Shown here in pieces: positions 1 through 8,335 of a stretch of DNA of 32,343 nucleotides. The translations under genes and the position numbers were made by a program. Origin of the DNA: Acidobacteriota bacterium (lineage in GTDB: Bacteria > Acidobacteriota > Terriglobia > Terriglobales > Acidobacteriaceae); the NCBI GenBank assembly GCA_023410055.1, contig JAEYQK010000078.1, forward strand, positions 1 to 32,343, read 5' to 3'. Numbering within the stretch: the first letter of the stretch is position 1; the number at the start of each line of letters is the position of its first letter. Below the pieces are notes generated by a model. The model saw only the letters and a list, made by a program, of their open reading frames with translations, ran no database searches and was not told the origin of the DNA.

Positions 1-700
1 CTCTGAGTGACGCTGCGGATCGCATACCGAGCACTCGGCAGATAGACTCGGTAGGAAATCAACTCGGGTCTCCTTGCTCTCACACGCCGAACGCAGGCAG
101 ATTCAACTGCGCCATAGTCCGGTTCTAGCCAATGTCTGCTCAGAAACCGAGAGCAACACTCCCACTCAATACTCCTCTTTTAGTATCCTTTCTTCCTTCG
201 TCTCGCTGTCTCTTCCACCAATCGCTTCGGCGCAGGAAGATCGTTAAAAAGGTTGATCGCATGACGATCTCGGTCTTCTCTACGCTACATGCTAGTCACC
301 ATCACTGAATCGCTGGCAATTACAGTGAACATCCTGCACCCCTTGTCCACATCTTCACCGAGCGTTACGGTGACGAGTCTTGGCCCCCTCTTGCGAACTA
401 CAGGAGACGTCGCATTAACATGGTTTTGAGTGGCAGTGGAGCGATTTGCTTGGGATAGTAACTGATAAATGCCACGGGCGACGACAAACACTTGGAAGAA
501 GGAGATCATCGTGTCTTCTCGACGAACGAGACTAGCACAAGGTTAAGAGAACGCAGATCCAAACGGATGAAAGCAATCGAAGAAGAAGGCTGGTCGGTCG
601 ATAGCGTAAGGCCGAGGCACTCATTGCACCCCGCCCCGAGTAGCGCGATAATGTCGTCTTAGTTTTTTCGGCCGCTAAAGATGCTGCCAATGGAGGCTGC
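1..700. other. Region without a supported gene
   Basis: I see no convincing gene here. The longest reading frame (285-509, minus strand, 74 codons) resembles no family I know and has no clear Shine-Dalgarno site. A small perfect hairpin (arms 255-259 and 265-269) is present. The last bases hold the GGAG ribosome binding site of the gene starting at 701. The region could be the decayed edge of an accessory island, but that is inference. Confidence 0.5.
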
Positions 701-1399
701 ATGTTGGGCTTGGTCGAGATGTCCGAGAAGTTCTACGGCTTCGGTCGGTGGGATGCGCCCTACTGGTTCATCGGCCCAGAGCAAGGAATGAAGGACGTTG
801 GCGACGGCCTAGATGCCCGATGTAGATGTTGGCAGAGACTCGGCTCGCAAGAACTGGCTGACTGCATCGCATACCACAGATGCTTGGGCTACACGCTGTA
901 TCACCAGCCCCCATTCTGCTTACAGCCAACTTGGAAGAGACTCATTCTTCTGCTGCTTGTCCTCAAGGGCGAAGTTCCACACAAGGCTGCTATCCGTGCA
1001 TATCAAGCAACCAAGTGGGGTACCACCGCCAGAGACGGCGAAACCTGCGTAATCGATCTTTCGGCTTTAGCTGCCCCAAACCTCTCGGTGCCGCGTGATC
1101 GGAGAGCTTTTCGTGAACATCGCATTTCGGTTCTGCGGGAGCGAATTAGCCAGAACAAGCCAAAAGCCGTCGTGATGTACGGGATTAGAAATAAGCCTGA
1201 CTTCATGCAAATCGCTGGCGGCCCGTTCGACGAACAAGGTATAGGACAGCTTGGTTCGACCGTCGTGATGCACACCCCTGCGCCTATTGCGTTCGGCTAT
1301 ACGGACGAGGACTGGATCATGTTTGGGCTGCAACTGCGCCAGCTTTGTGCCGAGGTTCGCAATGAAGAGAATCACATGCCCTTTGTCGCAGGCGAGTGA
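701..1399 (+). CDS. Hypothetical protein, possible uracil-DNA-glycosylase-like fold
   Basis: The 232-residue protein starts at an ATG with a GGAG ribosome binding site six bases upstream. I do not recognise it with certainty. Near the N-terminus it has YWFIGPEQG, which resembles the motif-A loop of the uracil-DNA glycosylase superfamily (W-x-x-G-x-x-x-G). Further on, a segment reading NKPKAVVMYGIRNKPDF is like the 'P-x-x-V-V-x-x-G' strand of that fold, and a late GSTVVMHTPAP could sit where the HPS-type motif lies. None of these is exact, so the fold is only a suggestion. The gene is first in a compact plus-strand cassette: its end overlaps a small membrane ORF, and a PD-(D/E)XK nuclease starts about 125 bases after its stop. 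A nucleic-acid-related role would suit that neighbour. Cytoplasmic; no signal peptide seen. Confidence 0.75.
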   Translation: MLGLVEMSEKFYGFGRWDAPYWFIGPEQGMKDVGDGLDARCRCWQRLGSQELADCIAYHRCLGYTLYHQPPFCLQPTWKRLILLLLVLKGEVPHKAAIRAYQATKWGTTARDGETCVIDLSALAAPNLSVPRDRRAFREHRISVLRERISQNKPKAVVMYGIRNKPDFMQIAGGPFDEQGIGQLGSTVVMHTPAPIAFGYTDEDWIMFGLQLRQLCAEVRNEENHMPFVAGE

Positions 1400-1523
1400 T
1401 GCGGCTGTAGGGACGACCGTGGCTGCCCTCGTCATTGCCGTCGTTCTCGGCTTTTGGTTCTTTCTGCTGTTGGTTGCCGTGGGTGTCGGATTTGTTTTGA
1501 TCCTCAATTCTCAGAAGGACTGA
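1362..1523 (+). CDS. Small hydrophobic membrane peptide (53 aa)
   Basis: This small ORF reads MKRITCPLSQAS, then a long hydrophobic stretch of about 32 residues (from TTVAALVIAVV to FVLILN), then SQKD. The stretch could form one long or two short membrane helices. The ORF overlaps the end of the preceding gene by 38 bases and stops two bases before the start codon of the nuclease gene, an arrangement typical of translational coupling. A GTG at 1419 is a shorter alternative start. It was picked from its composition and position. I do not know the family and cannot exclude a chance frame, but the concentrated hydrophobicity exactly between two real genes argues for translation. Confidence 0.45.
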   Translation: MKRITCPLSQASDAAVGTTVAALVIAVVLGFWFFLLLVAVGVGFVLILNSQKD

Positions 1524-1525
1524 AC

Positions 1526-2494
1526 ATGATCGAAAAAGACATGGAAGACCTGATTGCCGCCTTCCCTGACGATTTCTTCCCCCGAAAACATTTGGTTCTT
1601 GTCGGGCGTCAACAGTCCTTCTCCGGGGTCGGGCGCTTCGACCTTCTGTTTGAGGACGAATTCAAGAGCACCATCCTGATGGAACTTAAAGCTCGAACGC
1701 TCAAGTACGAAGATGCGACTCAGGTGGCGAAATACCGTGACGAACTGAAACGGAATGGTTGCCGGAACGTGATCATGTGGCTCGTCGCGCCACAGGTGCC
1801 GTCTTCGGTCAGAGAATTTCTGGACGACAAGGGCATCGAGTACAGCGAGATTCACGTTCCTGAGTTCCGGCGAGTCGCAGAACGCCACAACTTCAACATC
1901 CGAAATGAAGCGGCTGTGGAGCAGGTGAGTGCAGTGGCGGCCGCAGCTTTTGAAAGTGGCGGCAGCTTTTCACGTCCAGAGTTGCGAAACCACGCACGAA
2001 TCGCTCCCGCGAATTCCATTGCGCCCACGGGAGGGGTGGTGACTTCCCCATCATCACTGCGCTGGAGAGCGATCGGACACGATCTTCAATTGGAAAACCC
2101 GGAAGCTTTCGATCCCAAGAAGTTCCTTGGTTCAGTGGACACGTTTGGCTCGTCGGTTCGCAGCGGCAAAAACAAATCATTGGTGAACGACCTTAAATCG
2201 TGGGCAGAGAATCCACGTTACGCCCGGCTGAGTTCATCAACAATCGAGTCCCTATTGCGCTGGACGACGACGGAAACACCGACGTGGAAGGCAGCCGTGC
2301 CGTACGCCTACGACGTTTGGTCGTACCTGTTCGGAACACCCGCGCCGACGTGGAAAAAATGGAAGCACAGCGAACGCCGCTACGAGTTCGACGCGGAAGG
2401 CTGGCGAAAGTGGTTCGAGAGTTTGAATCGACAACGTGGAGTTCAAGCAACGGATCAGGGCACTAGGATATCGAATGAGCCCCGGTCTCGGTAA
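1526..2494 (+). CDS. PD-(D/E)XK nuclease-like protein (NucS/DUF91-type)
   Basis: The 322-residue protein begins at ATG 1526, two bases after the stop of the small membrane ORF; the reading frame stays open further upstream but without a better start. The N-terminal 110 residues carry a classical PD-(D/E)XK nuclease core: GRFDLLF with Asp39, then MELK with Glu53 and Lys55, followed by an amphipathic helix with Gln66 (TQVAKYRDEL). This layout matches the NucS/DUF91 endonuclease group, whose known members cut mismatched or branched DNA. After a low-complexity linker (about 130-200), the C-terminal part is rich in Trp (RWTTTETPTW, APTWKKWKHSERRYEF, GWRKWFESL) and is not recognised; it may be a substrate-binding module. 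The predicted activity is DNA cleavage in the cytoplasm. Standing with a possible UDG-fold protein, it may serve repair or defence, which is inference. Confidence 0.8.
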   Translation: MIEKDMEDLIAAFPDDFFPRKHLVLVGRQQSFSGVGRFDLLFEDEFKSTILMELKARTLKYEDATQVAKYRDELKRNGCRNVIMWLVAPQVPSSVREFLDDKGIEYSEIHVPEFRRVAERHNFNIRNEAAVEQVSAVAAAAFESGGSFSRPELRNHARIAPANSIAPTGGVVTSPSSLRWRAIGHDLQLENPEAFDPKKFLGSVDTFGSSVRSGKNKSLVNDLKSWAENPRYARLSSSTIESLLRWTTTETPTWKAAVPYAYDVWSYLFGTPAPTWKKWKHSERRYEFDAEGWRKWFESLNRQRGVQATDQGTRISNEPRSR

Positions 2495-2571
2495 ATCGTT
2501 GCCTTAAGTTGCCGTGAACAGCATCATCGTTTGTAGTAAAATGTCGCGAATTCACTCTGGAGGCGGTTAAT

Positions 2572-3033
2572 ATGCAAAGACTGAGGGGTGTTACCGTCAT
2601 CGGCATTTTGGGCATAGTGATCCCTGTGATCTTTGTAGTGTTCTCTTTTTTTAAGTCCATTCGGTTGCTCCACGACACGCCGAATACGACTGCTACAGTT
2701 ATTGGTCTTGCTATTGGACTAGTAATTCTAGTGATATTCATCGGGCCTGTGTTCATAGCGGGGATAGGTCTATTACGAGCTAAGTCATGGGGACGAATTC
2801 TGGCGATCATAGTGGCGGGGTTCTACTCACTCGTGAGCGTGGCAGGTATGCTTAGTCGTAACCATAGCCAAGCATCCTTCTTCATGTCTGAGGGCGATCT
2901 GACACTCTTCTATATGGGACAGTTGTTGATCTTGGGATTTTGCGTATTTGTCATCTGGTACCTGTTCCGCTCGGAAGTTAAGGCCACATTCCAAACAGCA
3001 AGAGCGATTCCGGCACCTCAGCAACAACAGTAG
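2572..3033 (+). CDS. Four-helix integral membrane protein of unknown function
   Basis: The 153-residue protein starts at an ATG preceded by GGAGG at an eight-base spacing. It has four predicted membrane helices: roughly residues 7-28, 41-65, 73-93 and 112-131. The N-terminus begins MQRLRG and the tail ends in a short Gln-run (APQQQQ). The topology resembles small uncharacterised membrane proteins that are often annotated only as hypothetical. It follows the nuclease gene by 77 bases on the same strand but has its own good ribosome binding site, so it may or may not be co-transcribed. A strong hairpin lies directly after the stop codon. No catalytic residue or binding motif is evident. Confidence 0.75.
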   Translation: MQRLRGVTVIGILGIVIPVIFVVFSFFKSIRLLHDTPNTTATVIGLAIGLVILVIFIGPVFIAGIGLLRAKSWGRILAIIVAGFYSLVSVAGMLSRNHSQASFFMSEGDLTLFYMGQLLILGFCVFVIWYLFRSEVKATFQTARAIPAPQQQQ

Positions 3034-3037
3034 GATA

Positions 3038-3073
3038 ATACCAGCAACCCATGTCGGAGTGGGTTGTTGGTAT
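3038..3073. terminator. Hairpin terminator between convergent genes
   Basis: Two 14-base arms (3038-3051 and 3060-3073) pair fully, with one G-T wobble, around an eight-base loop. The hairpin starts four bases after the membrane-protein stop and lies 29 bases from the stop of the convergent propeller gene. There is no strong T-run, so it may act for either strand or as an mRNA-stabilising end. Confidence 0.6.
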
Positions 3074-3101
3074 TCAGTTGAAGATTTGTGCTGTCGGGCA
3101 C

Positions 3102-5144
3102 TTATTCGCCGACCCATGAGAGACCTACGAGAATCCCCTGCTTTGGAATGATAGTTAATGATCCAGCAGCTATCTCGTCTTTTAACTCAAGAATTTCGTT
3201 CCACGTATCTCCGCGATCCGACGAGCGGAACAGACCTACTCTGTAGATAGGGCAACATTCTCCGATTGAAGCAAAGATGTCACCGTTCGTGGCTGCACCA
3301 AGGGAGTAAGTAGAACTCTTTCGCCCAACGCTCAAAACTACAGTCCATGTGAGCCCACGATCGTTTGAACGAACGATTCCGATACCTTTAACAGAGGCAA
3401 AGATGCTGTTTTTTGAGTCAGCCATCAGTGAGGAAACCCAAACACCGGGGAAACTCCTGACCTTTTCCCAGTGCCGTCCGCCATCGAGTGACCGGAATAG
3501 TCCTTTGCCTCCTGTCCCTGCATACAATTCACTGGTTGACATCGGAAGCAAGGCGAGAATCGGGGTGGTACTGAGGCCTAAGGTCTCCCAACGTCTGCTA
3601 GTGCCATCGAAGCTGACGATTCCATCGTAAGTGCCTGCTAGAATCCGTCCTTGTGAGTCTCGCGCCACTATCTGCACGTTCCGCTGCGCCCCATTCTTTA
3701 GCCCGGCGTTCATTTCGTTCCAAGTGGTACCGTTGTCATTGGAGCGAAAAACACCGTATCCCCCAGCAGCAAGAATCGTACCCGCGGGGCCAATGGCAAA
3801 GCTTCTGATGTCCGTGAGATTGATCGCATTACAGGAAACTCTACGCCAACTCAGCCCTTGATCTGCGGATTCAAGAAGCCCCGCACGCGCTGTTCCTTTT
3901 GCCGTGTAACCGTTCGTTCCGGCGAATATATGCCCCGCGCTGCTTACTACAAGTGCATTCACTTCACCGGAATCCGAAACGACTTTTGTCCACGTCCTAC
4001 CATTGTCCGTAGATCGCATTATCCCAAAGCTGCTCTTACCTCCACTAGTCACAACTGGCTCTGAGAAGCATCGAGCATTTGGAAGAGTACTAACAGAACT
4101 TGCCGTGCAGTCAACAGTAGATGCAACCAAGTCGGAGATTTGCCGTTCCTCGGCATCTCTAAGCTTCAGGCCCAAATTCATATTCGCCTGTGCCCGATTC
4201 AGTGCCCCCGAAGTCTTGCCAGCATTGGCGAGACCTAGCGCGAACCCCATCCAAGCCTTGGGGGTCATAACAGATGCGACATCGGTGGAAATACCTGCTG
4301 TTACCTCGCTCAATACGCTATCAAAACCTTCCTTCACCAAATCTGAAGTCTGCTGCGGCATCAGATCGACCGCAATCGACTCGTTGATAAGCTCAAGGCT
4401 TCGCGCTGAGAAATATAGGTCTTTGGCTCGAAGTAAGTCGGTAATAGCTACTTGCTGCCGGTCAAGACCGGGCATCATTCCTTCAAGTTGTTCATAGTAA
4501 CTGAGACTTTGCAGCAAACCATAACGCGCTGACAAGCTGAGAACAATCTTTGCTGAATTGGGGCTGAGGAATTGTGATTTAACATATCGAGACGGAAAGC
4601 TCTGGACTTCTTCAGCCAAGTACGCGCCCCCCGAAATGTAGCTTGCGACTGCTCCTGCCAGCGCACGCGCAAGTAAGTCCTGAGCAGCCTCGTACTGCTC
4701 GATCTTCTGTGAAGTCTCGACTATCCCTTGAAGTTGATTGCGCTTGTTGCGGAGATCGGAGCGAAAACTGTTCGATCCGACAACATTCTCTCGAATCCAC
4801 GCTGCGGCAGCTAGTTGTTGGAGTGTGGCGGGTTCGGTGACGAGAGCCCCCTCTTCGGTCAAGAAGAGGATTTTTGTCCTAGTGCTTGGACTAGGTACAG
4901 CCTTTACCTGATAGTTCTTACCTTTGTCATCGACTAGTGAATACCACTGGCTTTCGAGTTCACTGCACTTTACAACTGTTACGTTCTTCGAGTCGGGCTG
5001 TGCGGGAGCTACGCTTCCGGCTGAGAGAAGTTTGAGGGGCTCTTGCGACTGCAACTGTGCGCACCAGAAGATTGTCAAGAGAAGTGGGATGGGCGCGATT
5101 CTGGAAATGTGGCGAGTTGCAGGCTGCATCGTTGGCGTGCTCAC
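3102..5144 (-). CDS. Secreted Asp-box beta-propeller protein (YCF48/BNR-like)
   Basis: The GTG start at 5144 is preferred because AGGA lies seven bases upstream; an ATG five codons later (5129) has no such site. The first 33 residues form a signal peptide (basic TRHISRI, then PIPLLLTIFWCAQLQS). Residues up to about 360 are mostly helical and unrecognised. The rest is a beta-propeller with six canonical Asp-box repeats of the S-x-D-x-G-x-x-W type: RSTDNGRTW, ESADQGLSW, RSNDNGTTW, RSLDGGRHW, RSNDRGLTW and RSSDRGDTW. One degenerate blade (SFDGTSRRW) would make seven. Such repeats occur in sialidases, YCF48-type assembly factors and sortilin-like proteins; no sialidase catalytic arginines were identified, so an enzyme name is not justified. 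It is probably exported to the periplasm or beyond and binds a protein or glycan. The gene stands alone. Confidence 0.85.
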   Translation of the reverse strand: MSTPTMQPATRHISRIAPIPLLLTIFWCAQLQSQEPLKLLSAGSVAPAQPDSKNVTVVKCSELESQWYSLVDDKGKNYQVKAVPSPSTRTKILFLTEEGALVTEPATLQQLAAAAWIRENVVGSNSFRSDLRNKRNQLQGIVETSQKIEQYEAAQDLLARALAGAVASYISGGAYLAEEVQSFPSRYVKSQFLSPNSAKIVLSLSARYGLLQSLSYYEQLEGMMPGLDRQQVAITDLLRAKDLYFSARSLELINESIAVDLMPQQTSDLVKEGFDSVLSEVTAGISTDVASVMTPKAWMGFALGLANAGKTSGALNRAQANMNLGLKLRDAEERQISDLVASTVDCTASSVSTLPNARCFSEPVVTSGGKSSFGIMRSTDNGRTWTKVVSDSGEVNALVVSSAGHIFAGTNGYTAKGTARAGLLESADQGLSWRRVSCNAINLTDIRSFAIGPAGTILAAGGYGVFRSNDNGTTWNEMNAGLKNGAQRNVQIVARDSQGRILAGTYDGIVSFDGTSRRWETLGLSTTPILALLPMSTSELYAGTGGKGLFRSLDGGRHWEKVRSFPGVWVSSLMADSKNSIFASVKGIGIVRSNDRGLTWTVVLSVGRKSSTYSLGAATNGDIFASIGECCPIYRVGLFRSSDRGDTWNEILELKDEIAAGSLTIIPKQGILVGLSWVGE

Positions 5145-5503
5145 TTTCCGTTCCTAAGTGTCTTTCAAAGGGCCCGATGTTCGAGTAAGGCAGTATTTAT
5201 AAAGGCAGCAGTGCCGTCAACTACTATTTGCAGCCAGTCGTACACTCGAATCCTCGCCTCGTGTTTGGTTCAGAAATACATATCTGGCCCATAGCGTAAA
5301 GTATTTGACACCGTCGATTTTTCCAGTTTTGTTGAGATTTCTGCCCCCTGAAATCAGTGGTTTGGCGTCCCGCATTTTCATGGTCTGTTGGCCGGGGCCG
5401 CAGACCATGGGGCGCGCAGCCCCCTTCCTTTTACCGTTGACCCGACAAACCTAAGTACCTGAAAATGAGTGAGCTTTCATACTGCTCTCTCAGGATTGCG
5501 CTT
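5145..5503. other. Divergent intergenic region
   Basis: This region separates the minus-strand propeller gene from the plus-strand lipoprotein gene and must hold promoters for both. It carries a perfect TTGACA at 5305-5310 on the plus strand, but I see no good -10 box at the usual distance. AGGA for the propeller gene lies just inside the left end, and AGGA for the lipoprotein at about 5492-5495. No RNA gene or repeat was recognised. Confidence 0.4.
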
Positions 5504-6277
5504 ATGAACTTCGGCATAACGAAGCTGTGGAGTCGTGTGGCACTGGTCACGGCGGTTGCAGGTCTCGTGCTGTCGAGCGGGTGTGGTGGTGGAGGGAGCA
5601 ACGGCGGCACGCAACCGCCACCGCCTCCGACGACTTACACTCTGACCGTCAACTCAGCCAAGCCCAACAGCGGCGTTGCTGTCACCGTCAGTCCCAACGA
5701 CAACAACCTCGCCAGCAGCGGCAGCACGAGCTTCACCCGAACGTACAACTCCGGCACAACGGTGACGCTTACTGCGTTGACCACTGTCACCAGCAGCGGG
5801 GCAGATTACGACTTCACTTCGTGGAGCGGGTGCGACAGCACAACGGGAACGAGCAACAGCATTTGCACGGTGGCAATGAATGCCACCAAGACAGTTACGG
5901 CGAACTACAACTCACAACCGCCGCAGTTCGTGGAGATGGACTTTCTCGACAGCGACGGAAGTGTGACGGGTACCAGTCCAGTACTCACAGATGGACGCCT
6001 CAGAGATACCATCGCACTCACCGTGACCTCGCCGATAACCGGAGTCCCGACTTTCCGAGCCAAGCTCGTTCTTAAGAATGGCGAGGGAGCCATTACATGC
6101 GTTCAGGGTGGAGAAGTCCCGGCAGGAATGTCCTTCGATGGGGCAACTAAGATACTCACCTATGCAGCACCGGACTCAAGGGACGCCGGAGCAACATTGC
6201 TTACCATCTACGATTGCACAGACAGTCTAGGCAGGGCAACTTCCCCTGATATGAAGGTTACTTACACGCCTCGTTAG
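5504..6277 (+). CDS. Lipoprotein with InlB-like bacterial repeat
   Basis: The 257-residue product is read from ATG 5504, which has AGGA eight bases upstream; an ATG at 5465 would add 13 residues but lacks a ribosome binding site. The N-terminus is a lipoprotein signal: basic start, hydrophobic VALVTAVAGLVL, then lipobox LSSGC with Cys27, followed by Gly-, Asn- and Pro-rich linker (GGGGSNGG, QPPPPP). Residues about 42-135 form one copy of the divergent InlB-type bacterial repeat: YTLTVNSAKP, VTVSP, GTTVTLTA, YDFTSWSGCDS and KTVTANY are its hallmark strands. The C-terminal 110 residues are unrecognised and look beta-rich, with two cysteines that could pair. It is probably anchored in a membrane with the repeat facing outwards. 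The precise role is unknown. Confidence 0.8.
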   Translation: MNFGITKLWSRVALVTAVAGLVLSSGCGGGGSNGGTQPPPPPTTYTLTVNSAKPNSGVAVTVSPNDNNLASSGSTSFTRTYNSGTTVTLTALTTVTSSGADYDFTSWSGCDSTTGTSNSICTVAMNATKTVTANYNSQPPQFVEMDFLDSDGSVTGTSPVLTDGRLRDTIALTVTSPITGVPTFRAKLVLKNGEGAITCVQGGEVPAGMSFDGATKILTYAAPDSRDAGATLLTIYDCTDSLGRATSPDMKVTYTPR

Positions 6278-6470
6278 GGAGTCTCAAAAGAGAGTCGTCC
6301 ACCATAGCCGCCAGGAACTGGCGTCATGCTATTGGGGTCTTAATCTGTATCGGGCCTGTGATGTAAATGTGACGTAACCCGAACGAAAACGCCCCAAGCG
6401 TCACGAACGGCCACTCGCAACTCAACAAAACGCACGAGAGTCACTTTTGAGATCTTGGCTCTAAGGACTT

Positions 6471-6989
6471 TTACGCCCGGCGCTCTGCAAGCCTCTTCTG
6501 TGCAGATTCCTTCAGTCCGTCTGGCGCATTAGGACAGTGGTGGGCAAAGTGGTCGTCTTCAGTCTGAGGGTTGTAGTCCACGTAGACGTGATCGCACCAC
6601 ATGCAAAAGCCGATGACTTTCTCTGGATCGTCGGCGCAGCCACACTCGCAGTGTAGTGCCTCGACTTGCCCCGACTCGCCGTCTGGAGCAGGGCCGAAGA
6701 CGTGGTTCATGATCTCGGTAGCGAGAGCGTCCTTTTGGGGATCGTCGTCTACAAGGGACAACATCCTCTCGTATCTTTCTTGCCAGCCAAAGTCAGCATC
6801 CCGCGGTTCAGATGCTTCCCGGGCTTCTTCCAACTGGCGATCCTGTTCCTCTTTATGTTCAGAGCATGGGCGAAGCTCGATCCGGCACTTGCTGTAGTCG
6901 TGATCCTCCATCGGCAGACCGCATTCGCAAATACAGTCCTCGCCGCAATCGTAGGCGTGCCACGTCACTTCACACCAATGATGGTGCAT
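6471..6989 (-). CDS. Cys/His-rich hypothetical protein (172 aa)
   Basis: This is the last gene of the seven-gene minus-strand operon. It has a strong GGAGG site seven bases before its ATG and starts 27 bases after the preceding stop. The N-terminal third is full of possible metal ligands (WCEVTWHAYDCGEDCICECG, then HDYSKC and CSEH). A second cluster lies near residues 115-155 (HCECGC, FCMWCDHVYVD and HFAHHC), so two zinc sites are plausible. Between them is a charged helical stretch, and the segment MLSLVDDDPQKDALATEIMNH closely resembles part of the neighbouring 59-residue protein. No family is recognised and no signal peptide is present. It is very acidic. Function unknown. Confidence 0.75.
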   Translation of the reverse strand: MHHHWCEVTWHAYDCGEDCICECGLPMEDHDYSKCRIELRPCSEHKEEQDRQLEEAREASEPRDADFGWQERYERMLSLVDDDPQKDALATEIMNHVFGPAPDGESGQVEALHCECGCADDPEKVIGFCMWCDHVYVDYNPQTEDDHFAHHCPNAPDGLKESAQKRLAERRA

Positions 6990-7016
6990 CGGCTTCCTCC
7001 AAAAGTTCAGTAGGAC

Positions 7017-7196
7017 TCACCGTGTGAGAATCCATTGAAGGATTTCGTTTGCAAGGACACCCTTGTTCGGGTCGGTGTCGGGTAGCGACTGCATGTATCG
7101 GAGCTTCCGGTTGATTTCCCTTTCACTGGCACGCCGCTCCGGCTTCAGACTGGACTCTTCTTTCCTTGCGAACTCGAAGCACTCCTGCTTGTCCAT
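7017..7196 (-). CDS. Small charged hypothetical protein (59 aa)
   Basis: The ORF is read from ATG 7196, which follows a run of six G residues at a four-base spacing; a TTG four codons upstream (7208) is the alternative start. It starts 13 bases after the previous stop, so it is part of the operon. The product is a short, highly charged helical protein. Its C-terminal half (MQSLPDTDPNKGVLANEILQ) matches a segment of the 172-residue protein encoded next, with about 11 of 24 positions identical. This suggests that the two share an interaction motif or arose by duplication. No known domain. Confidence 0.65.
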   Translation of the reverse strand: MDKQECFEFARKEESSLKPERRASEREINRKLRYMQSLPDTDPNKGVLANEILQWILTR

Positions 7197-7209
7197 GTCG
7201 CCCCCCAAC

Positions 7210-7434
7210 CTAGTGCAAGATCACATCCCCGAAGAGCACCAGCACCCGCCTGTAGATAACGAATGCCACAAACCGCACCCACTTGCCCCTGCACCCGTTT
7301 GGCGTAAAGACTTCGTGGAGCGCCACCGTCGCCTCCACATGTCGGGCGAATCCCCGTATGGTCGGTGCTATGTTGAACCCGATTCTTGTCCTTAAAAACA
7401 GAGCGGAGGCAGACTTGATCGCCTCGAACTTCAT
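7210..7434 (-). CDS. Small hypothetical protein (74 aa)
   Basis: The start codon overlaps the stop of the preceding gene in an ATGA at 7431-7434, a hallmark of translational coupling and the main reason to believe the ORF. The protein is basic, with a hydrophobic C-terminal segment (WVRFVAFVIYRRVLVLFGDVIL) that could be a membrane-associated helix. No family was recognised, and nothing catalytic is visible. Confidence 0.55.
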   Translation of the reverse strand: MKFEAIKSASALFLRTRIGFNIAPTIRGFARHVEATVALHEVFTPNGCRGKWVRFVAFVIYRRVLVLFGDVILH

Positions 7435-7670
7435 GCTGCATCGGGCGGGACTGCTGCCGTGTGAATCAGCAACGGATGCCCGTCCGCTGCGGAGTGGAAG
7501 ACCTCGACCACGACGATCCGGTTTCGGGCGCTGGCTTCGGACACGAACTCTCGCATCTCGTCCGACTGGCTCAGGCGTTCCAGAGCCTCCGTCATCGCAC
7601 GACTTGGTTGCTTCTTGGGCACGCCTCCGGGGCGACGAAACTTGAACACGACCTGTGACTTGCTCTGCAT
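7431..7670 (-). CDS. Small hypothetical protein (79 aa)
   Basis: The start was set at ATG 7670, because AGAGGAG lies five bases upstream; an upstream start at 7697 would overlap the recombinase gene. The gene begins 14 bases after the recombinase stop and overlaps the next gene by four bases, so it sits firmly within the operon. The basic N-terminus (QSKSQVVFKFRRPGGVPKKQPS) is followed by a helical segment (MTEALERLSQSDEMREFVSEASARN) and a strand (RIVVVEVFHS). It may bind nucleic acid, or serve as a small accessory factor to the recombinase, but that is speculation. Confidence 0.65.
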   Translation of the reverse strand: MQSKSQVVFKFRRPGGVPKKQPSRAMTEALERLSQSDEMREFVSEASARNRIVVVEVFHSAADGHPLLIHTAAVPPDAA

Positions 7671-7684
7671 CTGATCTCCTCTAA

Positions 7685-8335
7685 TCAGGCAATGCACTCG
7701 ACTGCCGCAGCCTGCTCCGGCACCGGCATGAATCCGCTCGTGGAAGCGGACTCTCGGCGCTGAAATTCACGCACGAATCGAATGACACTGGCACGCGACA
7801 CGCCGTAACGAGCGGCGGTCTTACTCAAGCTAAGTCCATTAAGGCGGTCACGAACGAGGGCGGCGTGATCCACTGCGAGGGGTCTGCGCCCTAATCTCTG
7901 CCCGTCCAACTTCGCCCGATGAAGTCCCTGCCGGACTCGCTCCGCGATGATTGAACGCTCCAACTCTGAGATCGAGCCGATCAGCGTGACGAACATTCTT
8001 CCCATTGCACTGGACGTGTCGATAGCTTCCCTCGCTGATACGAACTCGATATTCAGGTCTTCAAGCTCGTCCAGCACTTGAAGGAAATGCCGGGTGCTCC
8101 GTGCAATCCGGTCGAAGGCCGCCACTAGGACAACGTTGAACTTGCGCCGACGAGCGTCTGCCAACATGGCGTCCAAAGCAGGTCGGCGTGCTTTTGCGCC
8201 GGAGAACCCCCTGTCGCAATATTCATTCACGATCTCGAAACCACGAGCAGCAGCCGTTTCACGTAACGAGTAGAGTTGCGACTCGATCTTCTGATCGGCG
8301 GTCGAAACACGGCAGTAAATCGCACATTTCTTCAT
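7685..8335 (-). CDS. Serine recombinase (resolvase/invertase family)
   Basis: The 216-residue protein has the full layout of small serine recombinases. The N-terminal catalytic domain starts KKCAIYCRVST with the nucleophile Ser11 after the conserved Arg9. It continues with DRGFSGAKARRPALDAML and AFDRIARS (the conserved active-site arginines), then FVSAREAIDTSSAMGRMFVTLIGSISELERSIIAERV. The long E helix leads to a C-terminal helix-turn-helix of Hin/resolvase type (LSLSKTAARYGVSRASVIRFVRE, about residues 167-189). The family cuts and rejoins DNA at paired short sites and is used for inversion, co-integrate resolution or element movement. It starts within the stop of the phosphatase gene (ATGA overlap) and is the third gene of an operon. 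No matching inversion or res site was proven, but a large dyad lies at the operon's head. Confidence 0.93.
   Translation of the reverse strand: MKKCAIYCRVSTADQKIESQLYSLRETAAARGFEIVNEYCDRGFSGAKARRPALDAMLADARRRKFNVVLVAAFDRIARSTRHFLQVLDELEDLNIEFVSAREAIDTSSAMGRMFVTLIGSISELERSIIAERVRQGLHRAKLDGQRLGRRPLAVDHAALVRDRLNGLSLSKTAARYGVSRASVIRFVREFQRRESASTSGFMPVPEQAAAVECIA

Noticed and set aside
285..509. 74-codon minus-strand ORF
   Set aside because: No ribosome site, no family resemblance and no neighbour in the same operon; likely chance.
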